Source of the DNA: Acidimicrobiales bacterium
Lineage (GTDB): Bacteria > Actinomycetota > Acidimicrobiia > Acidimicrobiales > CADCSY01
Reading direction: 5' to 3'
NCBI GenBank assembly: GCA_025463335.1
Contig: JAOBWJ010000003.1
Coordinates: 1 to 34,954, forward strand
Length of the DNA stretch: 34,954 nucleotides
Both the position numbers and the translations under genes were made by a program. Positions 1 through 8,809 of this stretch are shown here, piece after piece. Positions within the stretch are counted from its first letter, which is position 1. Each line of letters opens with the position of its first letter. The notes beneath the pieces are model-generated. The model was not told the DNA's origin. It worked only from the letters and a program-made list of their open reading frames with translations, and did no database searches.

Positions 1-61
1 TAAGAGGCGTTCTTCCTCGACCATCGAGGAGCGGGCATTACCGGGTGGTTGCGATTCGCGC

Positions 62-87
62 CCGAGCGCCGACTCAGTCGCGCTCGG
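62..87. promoter_or_regulatory. Near-perfect 26-bp palindrome (operator or terminator hairpin)
   Basis: CCGAGCGC-c-GACT-C-AGTC-GCGCTCGG: 8-bp outer arms and 4-bp inner arms, one unpaired base, upstream of the 215-784 CDS. Confidence 0.5.
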
Positions 88-214
88 TCTGCGATTGGTG
101 CGCACCGCGACCGTGTTGAGCAAGTGCGACCGGGGCGTCGATGAGCAAGGGCGCCGGCAGTCGTCTGATTACCGTCCGGAGGACGCTCGGCGCGCATCAA
201 GGGAGAGCAACGAG

Positions 215-784
215 ATGAGAACACTTCGATACTCGATCAACGTCACGCTCGACGGCTGCTGCCATCACGAGGCAGGGCTCCCCCCGGACGAGGAGTCGAT
301 GCGCTACTGGACGGCTGAGATGGAACGAGCCGATGCCCTCCTGTTCGGCCGGGTGACTTACGAGATGATGGAGTCGGCGTGGCGGAAGCCGGCCACGGGC
401 ACGTGGCCTGACTGGATGGATAAGTGGGAGATCCCGTTCGCGGAGACCATCGACCGGGCGAAGAAGTACGTCGTGTCGAACACGCTGAGCGGGGTCGATT
501 GGAATGCCGAGCTGGTGCAAGACGACTTGGCGCAGGCGGTTCAGCGGCTCAAGCACGAGCCAGGCGAGGGCCTGTGGGTGGGTGGGGTGACGCTCCCCCT
601 GGCCTTGGCAGATCTGGGACTAATCGACGAGTACGAGTTCGTCGTGCAACCGGTCCTGGCCGGACACGGGCCGACGTTGCTCGACGGTCTGCGCGAGCGC
701 ATCCAGCTCCAGCTCGTGGGTCGCCATGAGTTCCGGTCGGGGGCGGTTGCCCTGCGATACCGGCCCACGCCAGTTCAGGCTTGA
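215..784 (+). CDS. Dihydrofolate reductase-like protein (RibD C-terminal domain family)
   Basis: MRTLRYSINVTLDGCCHHEAG...ADALLFGRVTYEMME...LWVGGVTLPLALADLGLIDEYEFVVQPVLAGHGPTLL; GGGAG Shine-Dalgarno at about 201-205 supports the internal ATG at 215. Confidence 0.9.
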   Translation: MRTLRYSINVTLDGCCHHEAGLPPDEESMRYWTAEMERADALLFGRVTYEMMESAWRKPATGTWPDWMDKWEIPFAETIDRAKKYVVSNTLSGVDWNAELVQDDLAQAVQRLKHEPGEGLWVGGVTLPLALADLGLIDEYEFVVQPVLAGHGPTLLDGLRERIQLQLVGRHEFRSGAVALRYRPTPVQA

Positions 785-797
785 CGTGACCGCCTGG

Positions 798-813
798 CGC
801 AGCGGCCGCTGCG
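798..813. other. Perfect 16-bp palindrome CGCAGCGGCCGCTGCG just after the 215-784 stop
   Basis: Self-complementary by inspection; possible terminator stem. Confidence 0.45.
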
Positions 814-899
814 ACGGACGTAACGACGAGCTTTCGGTACGACCGAGGCGGGTGCAGCCGCGATAAGAGGCGCTCCCGCGATACCCGGGAACGGCGGGA

Positions 900-1880
900 T
901 CAGCCGACCAGGGCGGGCAGCACCTGCTCGACGTACAGGCGCAGGCAGTCCCAGCCCCGCTCCGGCGGGAGCCCGCCGCAGAGGGGGTGGAGGACGAACA
1001 CGCCCGCACCCTCCTGGCCGGCGGCGACGCACTCCTCCGGTGAGAGCACCCGGTATTTGCCCTCGGCCCGCAGCTCCTCGACCGTCGATGCCGGCGAGTA
1101 CGCCGCGGAGTGGACGGCGTCGGTCTGCCAGCCGGCGTACTGCTTCGCCTCGTGCAAGAAGTGCTCGCCGAGCGACGCCCACGCCTCCTCGGGATCCTCG
1201 GCGACGAACGTGAAGGTGGTCGACGACGGCGGCATGATCACGAAGCCCTTGGTGCCGTTCGCCTTGCACTCCTCCTGGTAGAGCGCCTCGAGGTCGGGCA
1301 GCTCGGCCACGGGGTTGAACGGCAGGCCGAAGCGAGCCGCCCGGCGGGCGGCGGCCTTGGTGCGGCCGCCGATGAAGAGCAGCTGCTGCGGGACGCTCTG
1401 CGGCATCGGCGTCACCCGGGCGTTGCGGCCCTGGTACGTGAACGGCTCACCTGACCACGCCGCCAGCACGGCCTCGATCGACTCGTCCATCAGCGCGCCG
1501 CGCCGTGACCAGTCCTTGCCGTGGGCCTCGTACTCCTCGGGGCGGTAGCCGAGCCCGCCAATGACGGTGATGCGGCCGTTGCTGGCCAGGTCGAGCACCG
1601 CGATGTCCTCTGCGAGGCGAAGTGGGTCGTGCAGGGGGACGAGCACGGCCGAGACCGTGACCCGGATCTGCTTCGTGCAGCCGAGCATGAGGCCGGCGTT
1701 GATCAGGGGCGACGGGCTCCAGCCGTCGTTGGCCCCGTGGTGCTCCTCCAGCGAAAGGCCGAAGAAGCCGGCCTCGTCGGCGTAGGCCGCCATCTCGACT
1801 CCCGCCCGGTAGAGCTCGCCGGTAGTCCGGCGGTCGAGGGTCGGCGACACGAAGTTGAACCGGGCGATCGAAAGCACCAT
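900..1880 (-). CDS. LLM-class flavin-dependent oxidoreductase
   Basis: MVLSIARFNFVSPTLDRRTTGELYRAGVEMAAYADEAGFFGLSLEEHHGANDGWSPSPL...VTVSAVLVPLHDPLRLAEDIAVLDLASNGR: luciferase-like fold signature. Confidence 0.92.
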   Translation of the reverse strand: MVLSIARFNFVSPTLDRRTTGELYRAGVEMAAYADEAGFFGLSLEEHHGANDGWSPSPLINAGLMLGCTKQIRVTVSAVLVPLHDPLRLAEDIAVLDLASNGRITVIGGLGYRPEEYEAHGKDWSRRGALMDESIEAVLAAWSGEPFTYQGRNARVTPMPQSVPQQLLFIGGRTKAAARRAARFGLPFNPVAELPDLEALYQEECKANGTKGFVIMPPSSTTFTFVAEDPEEAWASLGEHFLHEAKQYAGWQTDAVHSAAYSPASTVEELRAEGKYRVLSPEECVAAGQEGAGVFVLHPLCGGLPPERGWDCLRLYVEQVLPALVG

Positions 1881-1886
1881 CAGGCG

Positions 1887-1892
1887 AACGTA
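1887..1892 (-). promoter_or_regulatory. -10 box TACGTT, 6 nt before ATG (leaderless)
   Basis: Minus strand reads TACGTT-CGCCTG-ATG. Confidence 0.5.
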
Positions 1893-2045
1893 GGGCAACC
1901 GCCCCGGGTGTGCGCCGCACCTGAACCGGGGCTGACCGCGCAGTAGCCGTGACAACGAGGCACGTCCGCCGCACCCGGTACCCAGGCGTCTAGCGGTGGC
2001 GGGCGGACCGGGTCTACTTCCTCCAGTGTCCCGACATGGAACACC

Positions 2046-2051
2046 TAGCCT
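2046..2051 (+). promoter_or_regulatory. -10 box TAGCCT, 7 nt before GTG 2059 (leaderless)
   Basis: TAGCCT-GAGCGGC-GTG. Confidence 0.55.
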
Positions 2052-2058
2052 GAGCGGC

Positions 2059-3270
2059 GTGCACGCCGTCGACATCGCCGTGGTGGGCGCCGGCCCTGCC
2101 GGCACCGCCGCGGCCATCACCCTGGCCCGAGCGGGGCGAGAGGTCCTCCTCGTCGACAAGGCCACGTTCCCGCGCGACAAGTGCTGCGGCGACGGGCTGA
2201 CCACCGGCGCCCTGCGCATCCTCGAGCGGCTGGGCCTCGACGCTTCCTCCGTGCCGTCGTGGACGCCGGTCGACGACGTCGTCGTGCGCAGCCCCTCGGG
2301 GCGTGAGGTCGTCTTCCCCCTCCCCCGCGGTCAGGGCCGGTTCGCGGCGGTGGCCCGGCGGACCGACCTCGACGCCGCGCTGGTCGATCTGGCCCGGGCC
2401 GCCGGGGTGAAGGTGGCCGACGGCCACGGGTGCGACGGGGCCCGACCCGGCACCGACCGCATCACGCTGGATGTGGCCGGCATCGGCGAGGTCGCCGCCC
2501 GCTACGCCATCGGCGCCGACGGCATGTGGTCGCCGCTGCGCAAGTCGATCGGCGCAGCCGAGCCTGGCTACCTCGGGGAGTGGCACGCCTTCCGCCAGTA
2601 CTTCCGCAACGTGGGCGAGCGGGCGGCCAACGAGCTGATCGTGTGGTTCGAGCCCGACCTGCTGCCGGGCTACGCCTGGTCGTTCCCGCTGGCCGGCGGC
2701 CGGGCCAACGTCGGCTTCGGCATCCAGCGCCACGGGGCGCCGACCAGGACCATGAAGGCCCTGTGGCCCGAGTTGCTCCAGCGGCCCCACATCGCCGCGT
2801 TCCTCGGCGAGAGCGCCGAGCCCGAAGCGCCCCACAAGGCATGGCCCATCCCGGCCCGCGTCGGCGACCTCTCGCTCCACGCCGCGGGGGGCCGGGCCCT
2901 GTTCGTGGGCGACGCCGCGGCCGCCACCGACCCCATGACCGGCGAGGGGATCGGCCAGGCCCTCCTCACCGGCGAGCTGGCCGCCGCCGCCATCATCGCC
3001 GCCGGCCCCCTCGCCCCGGTCCGGGCCGCCGAGCGCTACGAGCACGACGTGCGGCGCGAGCTGCGGCCCGACGCCACCCTGTCCCGCGTTCTGGTCCAGG
3101 CCCTGAAGTCTTCCCTGGGCGCCCGGGGTGCCGTTCGGGTGGCCGGGTCCACCGACTGGACCCGGCGCAACTTCGCCCGCTGGCTCTTCGAGGACTATCC
3201 CCGCGCCTACGCGGTGACCCCCGGCCGGTGGCGCGAGCACTCGCTCACCGGGACGGGCGCCCAGCTCTGA
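2059..3270 (+). CDS. Geranylgeranyl reductase family FAD-dependent oxidoreductase
   Basis: VHAVDIAVVGAGPAGTAAAITLARAGREVLLVDKATFPRDKCCGDGLT (GxGxxG and PRDKxCGdGl motifs) plus GDAAAATDPMTGEGIGQALLTGELAA. Confidence 0.92.
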   Translation: MHAVDIAVVGAGPAGTAAAITLARAGREVLLVDKATFPRDKCCGDGLTTGALRILERLGLDASSVPSWTPVDDVVVRSPSGREVVFPLPRGQGRFAAVARRTDLDAALVDLARAAGVKVADGHGCDGARPGTDRITLDVAGIGEVAARYAIGADGMWSPLRKSIGAAEPGYLGEWHAFRQYFRNVGERAANELIVWFEPDLLPGYAWSFPLAGGRANVGFGIQRHGAPTRTMKALWPELLQRPHIAAFLGESAEPEAPHKAWPIPARVGDLSLHAAGGRALFVGDAAAATDPMTGEGIGQALLTGELAAAAIIAAGPLAPVRAAERYEHDVRRELRPDATLSRVLVQALKSSLGARGAVRVAGSTDWTRRNFARWLFEDYPRAYAVTPGRWREHSLTGTGAQL

Positions 3271-3295
3271 CGGGCGCTTTCCGGTTACCACCCGG

Positions 3296-3301
3296 TAGCT
3301 T
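3296..3301 (+). promoter_or_regulatory. -10 box TAGCTT, 8 nt before ATG 3310 (leaderless)
   Basis: TAGCTT-TCGCAGGC-ATG. Confidence 0.55.
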
Positions 3302-3309
3302 TCGCAGGC

Positions 3310-4926
3310 ATGTCGGGATGGAACCTTGCGGACATATGGGAGACCGTGGCTCGGGCCCAACCCGAGGCCACCGCCGTGGTCCAGGGCAGCCGCTGCTCGA
3401 CCTGGGCCGAGTACGAGCGGCGGGCCAACGGCGTGGCCGCCCGCCTGCTGGCCGCCCCGGGCGTCGAGCCCCAGGCCAAGGTGGCCGAGTACCTCTACAA
3501 CTCCCCCGAGTACCTCGAGACGCTCTTCGCCGCCTGGAAGGCCGGGCTGGTGCCCGTCAACACCAACTACCGCTACACCGACGACGAGCTCGTCTACCTG
3601 TGGGACAACGCCGACACCGTGGCCGTCGTGTTCCATGGCGCCTTCACCCCCACCATCGAGCGCATCCGTGACCGCCTGCCCCGCATCCGCCTTTGGCTCT
3701 GGGTCGACGACGCCACCGGGCCCATGCCCGAGTGGGCCGAGCCCTACGAAGCGGCCGCCACCAGCGGGCCCGCAGACCCGGTGGCCCCGCCGTGGGGTCG
3801 CAGCGGCGACGACCTGCTCATGCTCTACACCGGCGGGACGACGGGCAGTCCCAAGGGCACCATGTGGCGCCAGGACGACCTGTTCGTCAACCTCAACGCC
3901 GCCGGCCTCCAGCCGTATTCGGTCGACGGCGGCCTGGAGAAGATGGGGTCCGAACGAGCCGCGTGGGGCGCCGGCCCGAGAGCCGTGCCGGCGTGCCCGC
4001 TCATGCACGGGACCGCCCTCTTCATCACCATCGGCCTGCTCACCGCCGGCGGCTCGTCGATCCTCCTCGAGAAGCGCAACTTCGACGCCACCGAGCTGTT
4101 CGACGTCGTCGATCGGGAGAAGGTCAACGGGGTGATCATCGTGGGTGACGCCTTCGCCCGGCCGATGGTCAAGGCGCTCGATGAACACCCCGGCCGGTGG
4201 GACCTCTCGTCGCTGCTGCTCATCTACTCCTCGGGCGTGATGTGGAGCGAGCCGGTCAAGGAGGCCCTCCTCGCCCATCACCCGAACATGGCGCTGGCCG
4301 ACCTGCTGGGCTCGTCGGAGGCGCTCGGCATGGCCAAGAGCGTGTCGGGCGGGACCAAGGCGGCGGCCACGGCCACGTTCGAGCTGAGTGACGATGCCGT
4401 GGTGCTCACCGACGACAACCGGGTGGTGCAGGCGGGCTCCGGCGAGATCGGTCGAGTGGCCCTCAAGGGCCGCGTGCCGGTCGGCTACTACAAGGACCCC
4501 GAGAAGTCGGCCCGCACGTTCCCCGTCATCGACGGCGTCCGCTACACGGTGCCCGGCGATTACGCCACGGTCGAGGCCGACGGCAGCATCACCCTCCTGG
4601 GGCGGGGCTCGGTGGTCATCAACACGGGCGGGGAGAAGGTCTTCCCCGAAGAGGTGGAGGAGGCCATGAAGACGTTCGACGGCGTCCGCGACGCGGTGGC
4701 CGTCGGCGTGCCCGACGAGCGCTTCGGCGAGGCCGTCACCGGGGTGGTCGAGCTGGACCCGGGCGCCAGCGTCGACGCCGGCGCCCTGCGCGAGCACGTC
4801 AAGCGCCACCTGGCAGCGTTCAAGGCGCCCCACAACGTGGTCGTGGTCGACACCATCGGGCGGGCGGCCAACGGCAAGGTCGACTACCGCCGGCTCAAAG
4901 AGCTGGCCATCGAGCACCTCGCCTGA
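3310..4926 (+). CDS. Acyl-CoA synthetase (AMP-binding, FadD-like)
   Basis: LLMLYTGGTTGSPKGTMW P-loop motif, LLGRGSVVINTGGEKVFPEEVEEAMK and C-terminal ANGKVDYRRLKELA. Confidence 0.95.
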   Translation: MSGWNLADIWETVARAQPEATAVVQGSRCSTWAEYERRANGVAARLLAAPGVEPQAKVAEYLYNSPEYLETLFAAWKAGLVPVNTNYRYTDDELVYLWDNADTVAVVFHGAFTPTIERIRDRLPRIRLWLWVDDATGPMPEWAEPYEAAATSGPADPVAPPWGRSGDDLLMLYTGGTTGSPKGTMWRQDDLFVNLNAAGLQPYSVDGGLEKMGSERAAWGAGPRAVPACPLMHGTALFITIGLLTAGGSSILLEKRNFDATELFDVVDREKVNGVIIVGDAFARPMVKALDEHPGRWDLSSLLLIYSSGVMWSEPVKEALLAHHPNMALADLLGSSEALGMAKSVSGGTKAAATATFELSDDAVVLTDDNRVVQAGSGEIGRVALKGRVPVGYYKDPEKSARTFPVIDGVRYTVPGDYATVEADGSITLLGRGSVVINTGGEKVFPEEVEEAMKTFDGVRDAVAVGVPDERFGEAVTGVVELDPGASVDAGALREHVKRHLAAFKAPHNVVVVDTIGRAANGKVDYRRLKELAIEHLA

Positions 4927-5029
4927 GACGATGCGGGCGCGGGCCAGCCCCGCCGTCCTACCGGCGTGCTTGCGCAATGCCCAGACCCGGTACAACGCGG
5001 GCACAGACGTCGCCACGGGGAGGGACACC

Positions 5030-5353
5030 CTGAGCACCGACTGGCAACGAGTGGCCGAGGAGGTGCGCGAACGCCGGCTCGCGCTCGGCCTCAAGCAGTC
5101 CGAGGTGCCCGGCGTCTCCGCCGCCAGTTGGCGCAAGCTGGAGGGCGCCAAGCAGACGTCCTACAAGCTCTTCCTCCTCCGTGCTGTGGAGCGTGCGCTC
5201 GAGTGGCCACCCGGCTCGATCGACGCCATCGCCGCCGGCGAGGAGGTGCCCACGCAGACGCCGGGGTTGGAGGTGCGGCTCAACGAGTTGGAGGCTCGCT
5301 TCGACCGGATCGAGTCCCAGCTGAGCTACCTGCTCGACCAACGTCAGCGCTGA
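5030..5353 (+). CDS. Small helix-turn-helix (XRE-like) regulator with C-terminal coiled coil
   Basis: STDWQRVAEEVRERRLALGLKQSEVPGVSAASWRKLEGAKQTSY...RLNELEARFDRIESQLSYLLDQRQR. GGGGAGGG at 5017-5024 sits 5 nt before CTG 5030; start uncertain. Confidence 0.7.
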   Translation: MSTDWQRVAEEVRERRLALGLKQSEVPGVSAASWRKLEGAKQTSYKLFLLRAVERALEWPPGSIDAIAAGEEVPTQTPGLEVRLNELEARFDRIESQLSYLLDQRQR

Positions 5354-6059
5354 GCCGATCGAGCATGGAACCAACGTTGGCGGTTCGGGCTTCGAGTCGA
5401 TCGAGTCGTTGACCCATGGTGGGCCCGGGAGGACCCGAATCGACGCCCTCGGCCGTCTCCTCGACCAAGTGCTCGAGCACGGCGCCGATGCCGGCCAGCG
5501 GCGCCGAGAGATGGGGTCCCTGGACACCGTCGACCCCGGCATGACCCAGGTCCCGAAGCGAACGGGCCGAGGCGACCCCGCTTCCCACCACCCGGGCACC
5601 GACGGCCCGGCCGAGGGCGACACCCAGGGGGAGGGCGTCGGGTACGACCGGCACCTTGACCAGGGTCGGACTGACCCAGCCCAGCGTGGCCAGGTCGACC
5701 GGGCGTTCGCCGACGGCGCCTGCTGCCACGCCGACGCCGATGGCCTGCAGCGCCACCACCTCGGTCGCCCGACCCGGCAGGGAATCGACGGCGACCTCGA
5801 CCACCAACCCTTCGGGCTCCAGCCCATTGCCACTCAGGGCGGCCTCGATCTCCGCCACCGACCACGCCTCCAGGGACACGATCAACCGCACATCGGGTCG
5901 GCGACCCCGCCACTCGCTCGCCGAGGCGAACGCCACGTCGAGGCGGTCGGCCGGCGGGAGGAGCTCGAGCTCGGTGGTCAGGCCGGAGGCGAGGCTGAGG
6001 ATGGGGGCGAAGGAGGGGGGCGTCTCAGCCGGCGACCGTGCGCCCGTGGCGGCGGTCAT
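5280..6059 (-). CDS. Degenerate EAL-domain-like protein (probably inactive phosphodiesterase fold)
   Basis: RLIVSLEAWSVAEIEAAL...GLVVEVAVDSL...VVALQAIGVGVAAGAVGERPVDLATLGWVSPTLVKVPVVPD...GARVVGSGVASARSLRDLGHAGVDGVQGPHLSAPL resembles the second half of EAL (GvdxvQGyxfsxPl) without DDFGTG acidic residues. Confidence 0.65.
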   Translation of the reverse strand: MTAATGARSPAETPPSFAPILSLASGLTTELELLPPADRLDVAFASASEWRGRRPDVRLIVSLEAWSVAEIEAALSGNGLEPEGLVVEVAVDSLPGRATEVVALQAIGVGVAAGAVGERPVDLATLGWVSPTLVKVPVVPDALPLGVALGRAVGARVVGSGVASARSLRDLGHAGVDGVQGPHLSAPLAGIGAVLEHLVEETAEGVDSGPPGPTMGQRLDRLEARTANVGSMLDRLSADVGRAGSSAGTRSGRSEPPTR

Positions 6060-6134
6060 GGCTTGCACCATTCGCCAACCGAGGCCCCGTCCCCTTTCTC
6101 CGGCACCATGTGGAACCGCATCGCGAACGCGGCC

Positions 6135-6140
6135 TAACGT
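6135..6140 (+). promoter_or_regulatory. -10 box TAACGT, 7 nt before ATG 6148 (leaderless)
   Basis: TAACGT-CCGGCGC-ATG. Confidence 0.55.
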
Positions 6141-6147
6141 CCGGCGC

Positions 6148-7041
6148 ATGGCAGATCTCGGGTTCGACGGCAAGGTCGCGATCATCACCGGGGCCGGCGG
6201 CGGCCTCGGCCGGCAGCACGCCCTCCTCCTCGCCAGCCGTGGCGCCCAGGTCGTGATCAACGACCTCGGTGGCAGCGTCAGCGGCGACGGCGGCGACGTG
6301 GGCCCGGCGCAGGTCACGGCCAAGGAGATCGAGGATCTCGGCGGCGTAGCCGTGGCCAACACCGACAGCGTGGCCACCGCCGAGGGCGGCGAGGCCATCG
6401 TGCAGTCGGCCATCGACGCCTTCGGCCGGGTCGACATCGTCATCAACAACGCCGGGATCCTGCGGGACAAGACGTTCCACAACACGACCGAGGAGTTCGT
6501 CGACCCGGTCATCGCCGTGCACCTCAAGGGCGCCTTCAACGTCACCCGCCCGGCGTGGATCAAGATGCGCGAGCAGGGCTACGGCCGGGTCGTGAACACG
6601 ACCTCGGGTTCGGGCCTGTTCGGCAACTTCGGTCAGGCCAACTACGCGGCGGCCAAGATGGGCCTCGTCGGCTTCACCCGCACGCTGGCCAACGAGGGCC
6701 GCAAGTACAACATCAAGGCCAACGCCATCGCCCCCATTGCGTGGACCCGCATGACCGAAGAGCTCATGCCCGGCATGGAGGACAAGCTCAACCCGAAGTA
6801 CATCTCCCCCGTCGTCGCCTACCTCGTGCACGAGGACGTGCCGGTGACGGGCGAGGTCTACACGGTGGCCGGCGGCTACGTGGCCCGGGTGTTCATCGGC
6901 GTCACCAACGGCATCTTCGAAGGTGAAGACCTCACGCCGGAAGTCGTCCGCGACAAGTTCGACCAGATCCGCGACGAGACCGGCTACTACATCCCCGAGG
7001 CCCCCGGCGACGAGATGTCGAGGATCTTCCCGAAGTTCTAG
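6148..7041 (+). CDS. SDR-family oxidoreductase (3-hydroxyacyl-CoA dehydrogenase / MFE-2-like)
   Basis: GKVAIITGAGGGLGRQHALLLASRGAQVVINDLGG...NNAGILRDKTFHNTTEEF...NTTSGSGLFGNFGQANYAAAKMGLVGFTRTLANEG. Confidence 0.95.
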   Translation: MADLGFDGKVAIITGAGGGLGRQHALLLASRGAQVVINDLGGSVSGDGGDVGPAQVTAKEIEDLGGVAVANTDSVATAEGGEAIVQSAIDAFGRVDIVINNAGILRDKTFHNTTEEFVDPVIAVHLKGAFNVTRPAWIKMREQGYGRVVNTTSGSGLFGNFGQANYAAAKMGLVGFTRTLANEGRKYNIKANAIAPIAWTRMTEELMPGMEDKLNPKYISPVVAYLVHEDVPVTGEVYTVAGGYVARVFIGVTNGIFEGEDLTPEVVRDKFDQIRDETGYYIPEAPGDEMSRIFPKF

Positions 7042-7172
7042 GGATCCCCGTCGATCTGACGACGTCGGCTGCTGCTGGTCGCCGCACCATTGTTCCACGG
7101 CTCTCGCGAGCGCAGACTGAAGAACCGGTGCTCCTCGCGCCGGGGGCGCAGGCTGCGACGGAGGAGTGGCTC

Positions 7173-7607
7173 ATGGCAACCGACAACGCAAAGCGCATGC
7201 AGCAAACCGACGATGCCTGGAACGGTCGGGACTGGGACGCGTTCGACAGGCTCCACGACCCTGAGTGCGTCGTTTACTGGCCCGGCAGGGAAGCGGACCC
7301 GACGCACGGTGGCCACGACCATCGAGCCGAGGCGATCGCATTCTGCGACGCGTTCCCTGACAACAAGGTCAAGAACCAGCCCTATGACGTCTTGTTCGGT
7401 GAGGGTGACTTCACGTGTTTCGTCACGCGGTTCACTGGCACGTTCACGGCCCCGCTGACGCAGCCCGACGGAACCGCGATCGAGCCCACAGGCAAGTCAT
7501 TCGACGTGCTGTACTCCACCTCGGCGAAGTGGCGCGACGGCCGGATCGTCGAGGAGTACCTCTTCTACGACAACGGGACGTTCCTCAAGCAGATCGGCCT
7601 TGCCTGA
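7173..7607 (+). CDS. SnoaL-like / NTF2-fold ester cyclase-type protein
   Basis: MATDNAKRMQQTDDAWNGRDWDAFDRLHDPECVVYWPGREADPTHGGHDHRAEAIAFCDAFPDNKV; GGAGG upstream. Confidence 0.85.
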   Translation: MATDNAKRMQQTDDAWNGRDWDAFDRLHDPECVVYWPGREADPTHGGHDHRAEAIAFCDAFPDNKVKNQPYDVLFGEGDFTCFVTRFTGTFTAPLTQPDGTAIEPTGKSFDVLYSTSAKWRDGRIVEEYLFYDNGTFLKQIGLA

Positions 7608-7707
7608 CTGACCTGACACGCTCAGAATCCCCGCCCTGGAGCGATCTCGCAGCTCTGATCGCGGCCGCCGTCCCGTGCCGCCGCGCCTGGGTCACGGGGG
7701 TCGTCGG

Positions 7708-7713
7708 TAACGT
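7708..7713 (+). promoter_or_regulatory. -10 box TAACGT, 6 nt before ATG 7720 (leaderless)
   Basis: TAACGT-CGGCGC-ATG. Confidence 0.55.
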
Positions 7714-7719
7714 CGGCGC

Positions 7720-8745
7720 ATGGCGCATGAGGCTGCTGGGGACCGCTACGACTCCATGACCTACCGCCGCTGCGGCCGCAGCGGGCTGCAGCTACCTGCC
7801 GTATCGCTCGGGTTGTGGCAGAACTTCGGCGCCGACCGGCCGCTAGAGGCGAGCAGGGAGATCCTGCTGCGCGCCTTCGACCGAGGCGTCACCCACTTCG
7901 ACCTGGCCAACAACTACGGCCCCCCGTACGGCACCGCCGAAGAGACGTTCGGGCGAGTCCTGACGAGCGATCTGCGCCCGTACCGCGACGAGCTCGTGAT
8001 CTCGACCAAGGCGGGCTATGACATGTGGCCCGGTCCGTACGGCATCGGGGGCTCCCGCAAGTACCTGCTCGCCAGCCTCGACCAGAGCCTGCAGCGCATG
8101 GGCCTCGAGTACGTCGACATCTTCTACTCCCACCGTGTCGATCCCGACACGCCGGTCGAGGAGACGATGGGGGCCCTCGACGCCGCCGTGCGCCAGGGCA
8201 AGGCGCTCTACGTCGGCATCTCGTCGTACTCGGCCGAACGGACCCGGGAGGCGGTGGCCATCCTCCGAGAGCTCGGCACCCCGCTGCTCATCCACCAGCC
8301 CTCGTACTCCATGCTGAACCGCTGGATCGAGGCCGACCTGCTCGACGTCCTCGGTGACACCGGGGTCGGGTCCATCGTGTTCTCGCCCCTCGCCCAGGGC
8401 CTACTGACGGACCGCTACCTCAACGGCATCCCCGAGGACTCCCGCGGCGCCCGCAAGGGATCGCTTCGCCCCGAGTACCTGAACGACGAAAACATCGACC
8501 GAGCCCGAGCCCTCAACGACATCGCCGCCCAGCGGGGCCAGACCCTCGCCCAGTTGGCCATCGCCTGGGTGCTGCGCGACGAGCGGGTCACGTCGGCCCT
8601 GATCGGTGCCAGCAGCGTCGACCAGCTCGAGCACAACCTGGCCGCCCTCGCCAACCTCCGCCTCTCGGCCGACGAACTGGCCGAGATCGACCGCTACGCC
8701 GTCGACGCCGGCATCAACCTGTGGCAGACCTCGAGCATGGCCTGA
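7720..8745 (+). CDS. Aldo/keto reductase
   Basis: MTYRRCGRSGLQLPAVSLGLWQNFG...FDLANNYGPPYGTAEETFGRVL...LVISTKAGYDMWPGPYG...YVDIFYSHRVDPDTPVEETM. Confidence 0.95.
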   Translation: MAHEAAGDRYDSMTYRRCGRSGLQLPAVSLGLWQNFGADRPLEASREILLRAFDRGVTHFDLANNYGPPYGTAEETFGRVLTSDLRPYRDELVISTKAGYDMWPGPYGIGGSRKYLLASLDQSLQRMGLEYVDIFYSHRVDPDTPVEETMGALDAAVRQGKALYVGISSYSAERTREAVAILRELGTPLLIHQPSYSMLNRWIEADLLDVLGDTGVGSIVFSPLAQGLLTDRYLNGIPEDSRGARKGSLRPEYLNDENIDRARALNDIAAQRGQTLAQLAIAWVLRDERVTSALIGASSVDQLEHNLAALANLRLSADELAEIDRYAVDAGINLWQTSSMA

Positions 8746-8809
8746 GCGGAGGCAACGATCCGTCTTGGTGTCTTCCTTGAGCAACGATGCAGAAGAACGG
8801 CCCACGGTC

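Noticed and set aside
2014-5151. 1045-aa minus-strand ORF
   Set aside because: Shadow ORF opposite the reductase and acyl-CoA synthetase genes; low-complexity Gly/Arg/Val/His-rich composition typical of GC-rich antisense frames.
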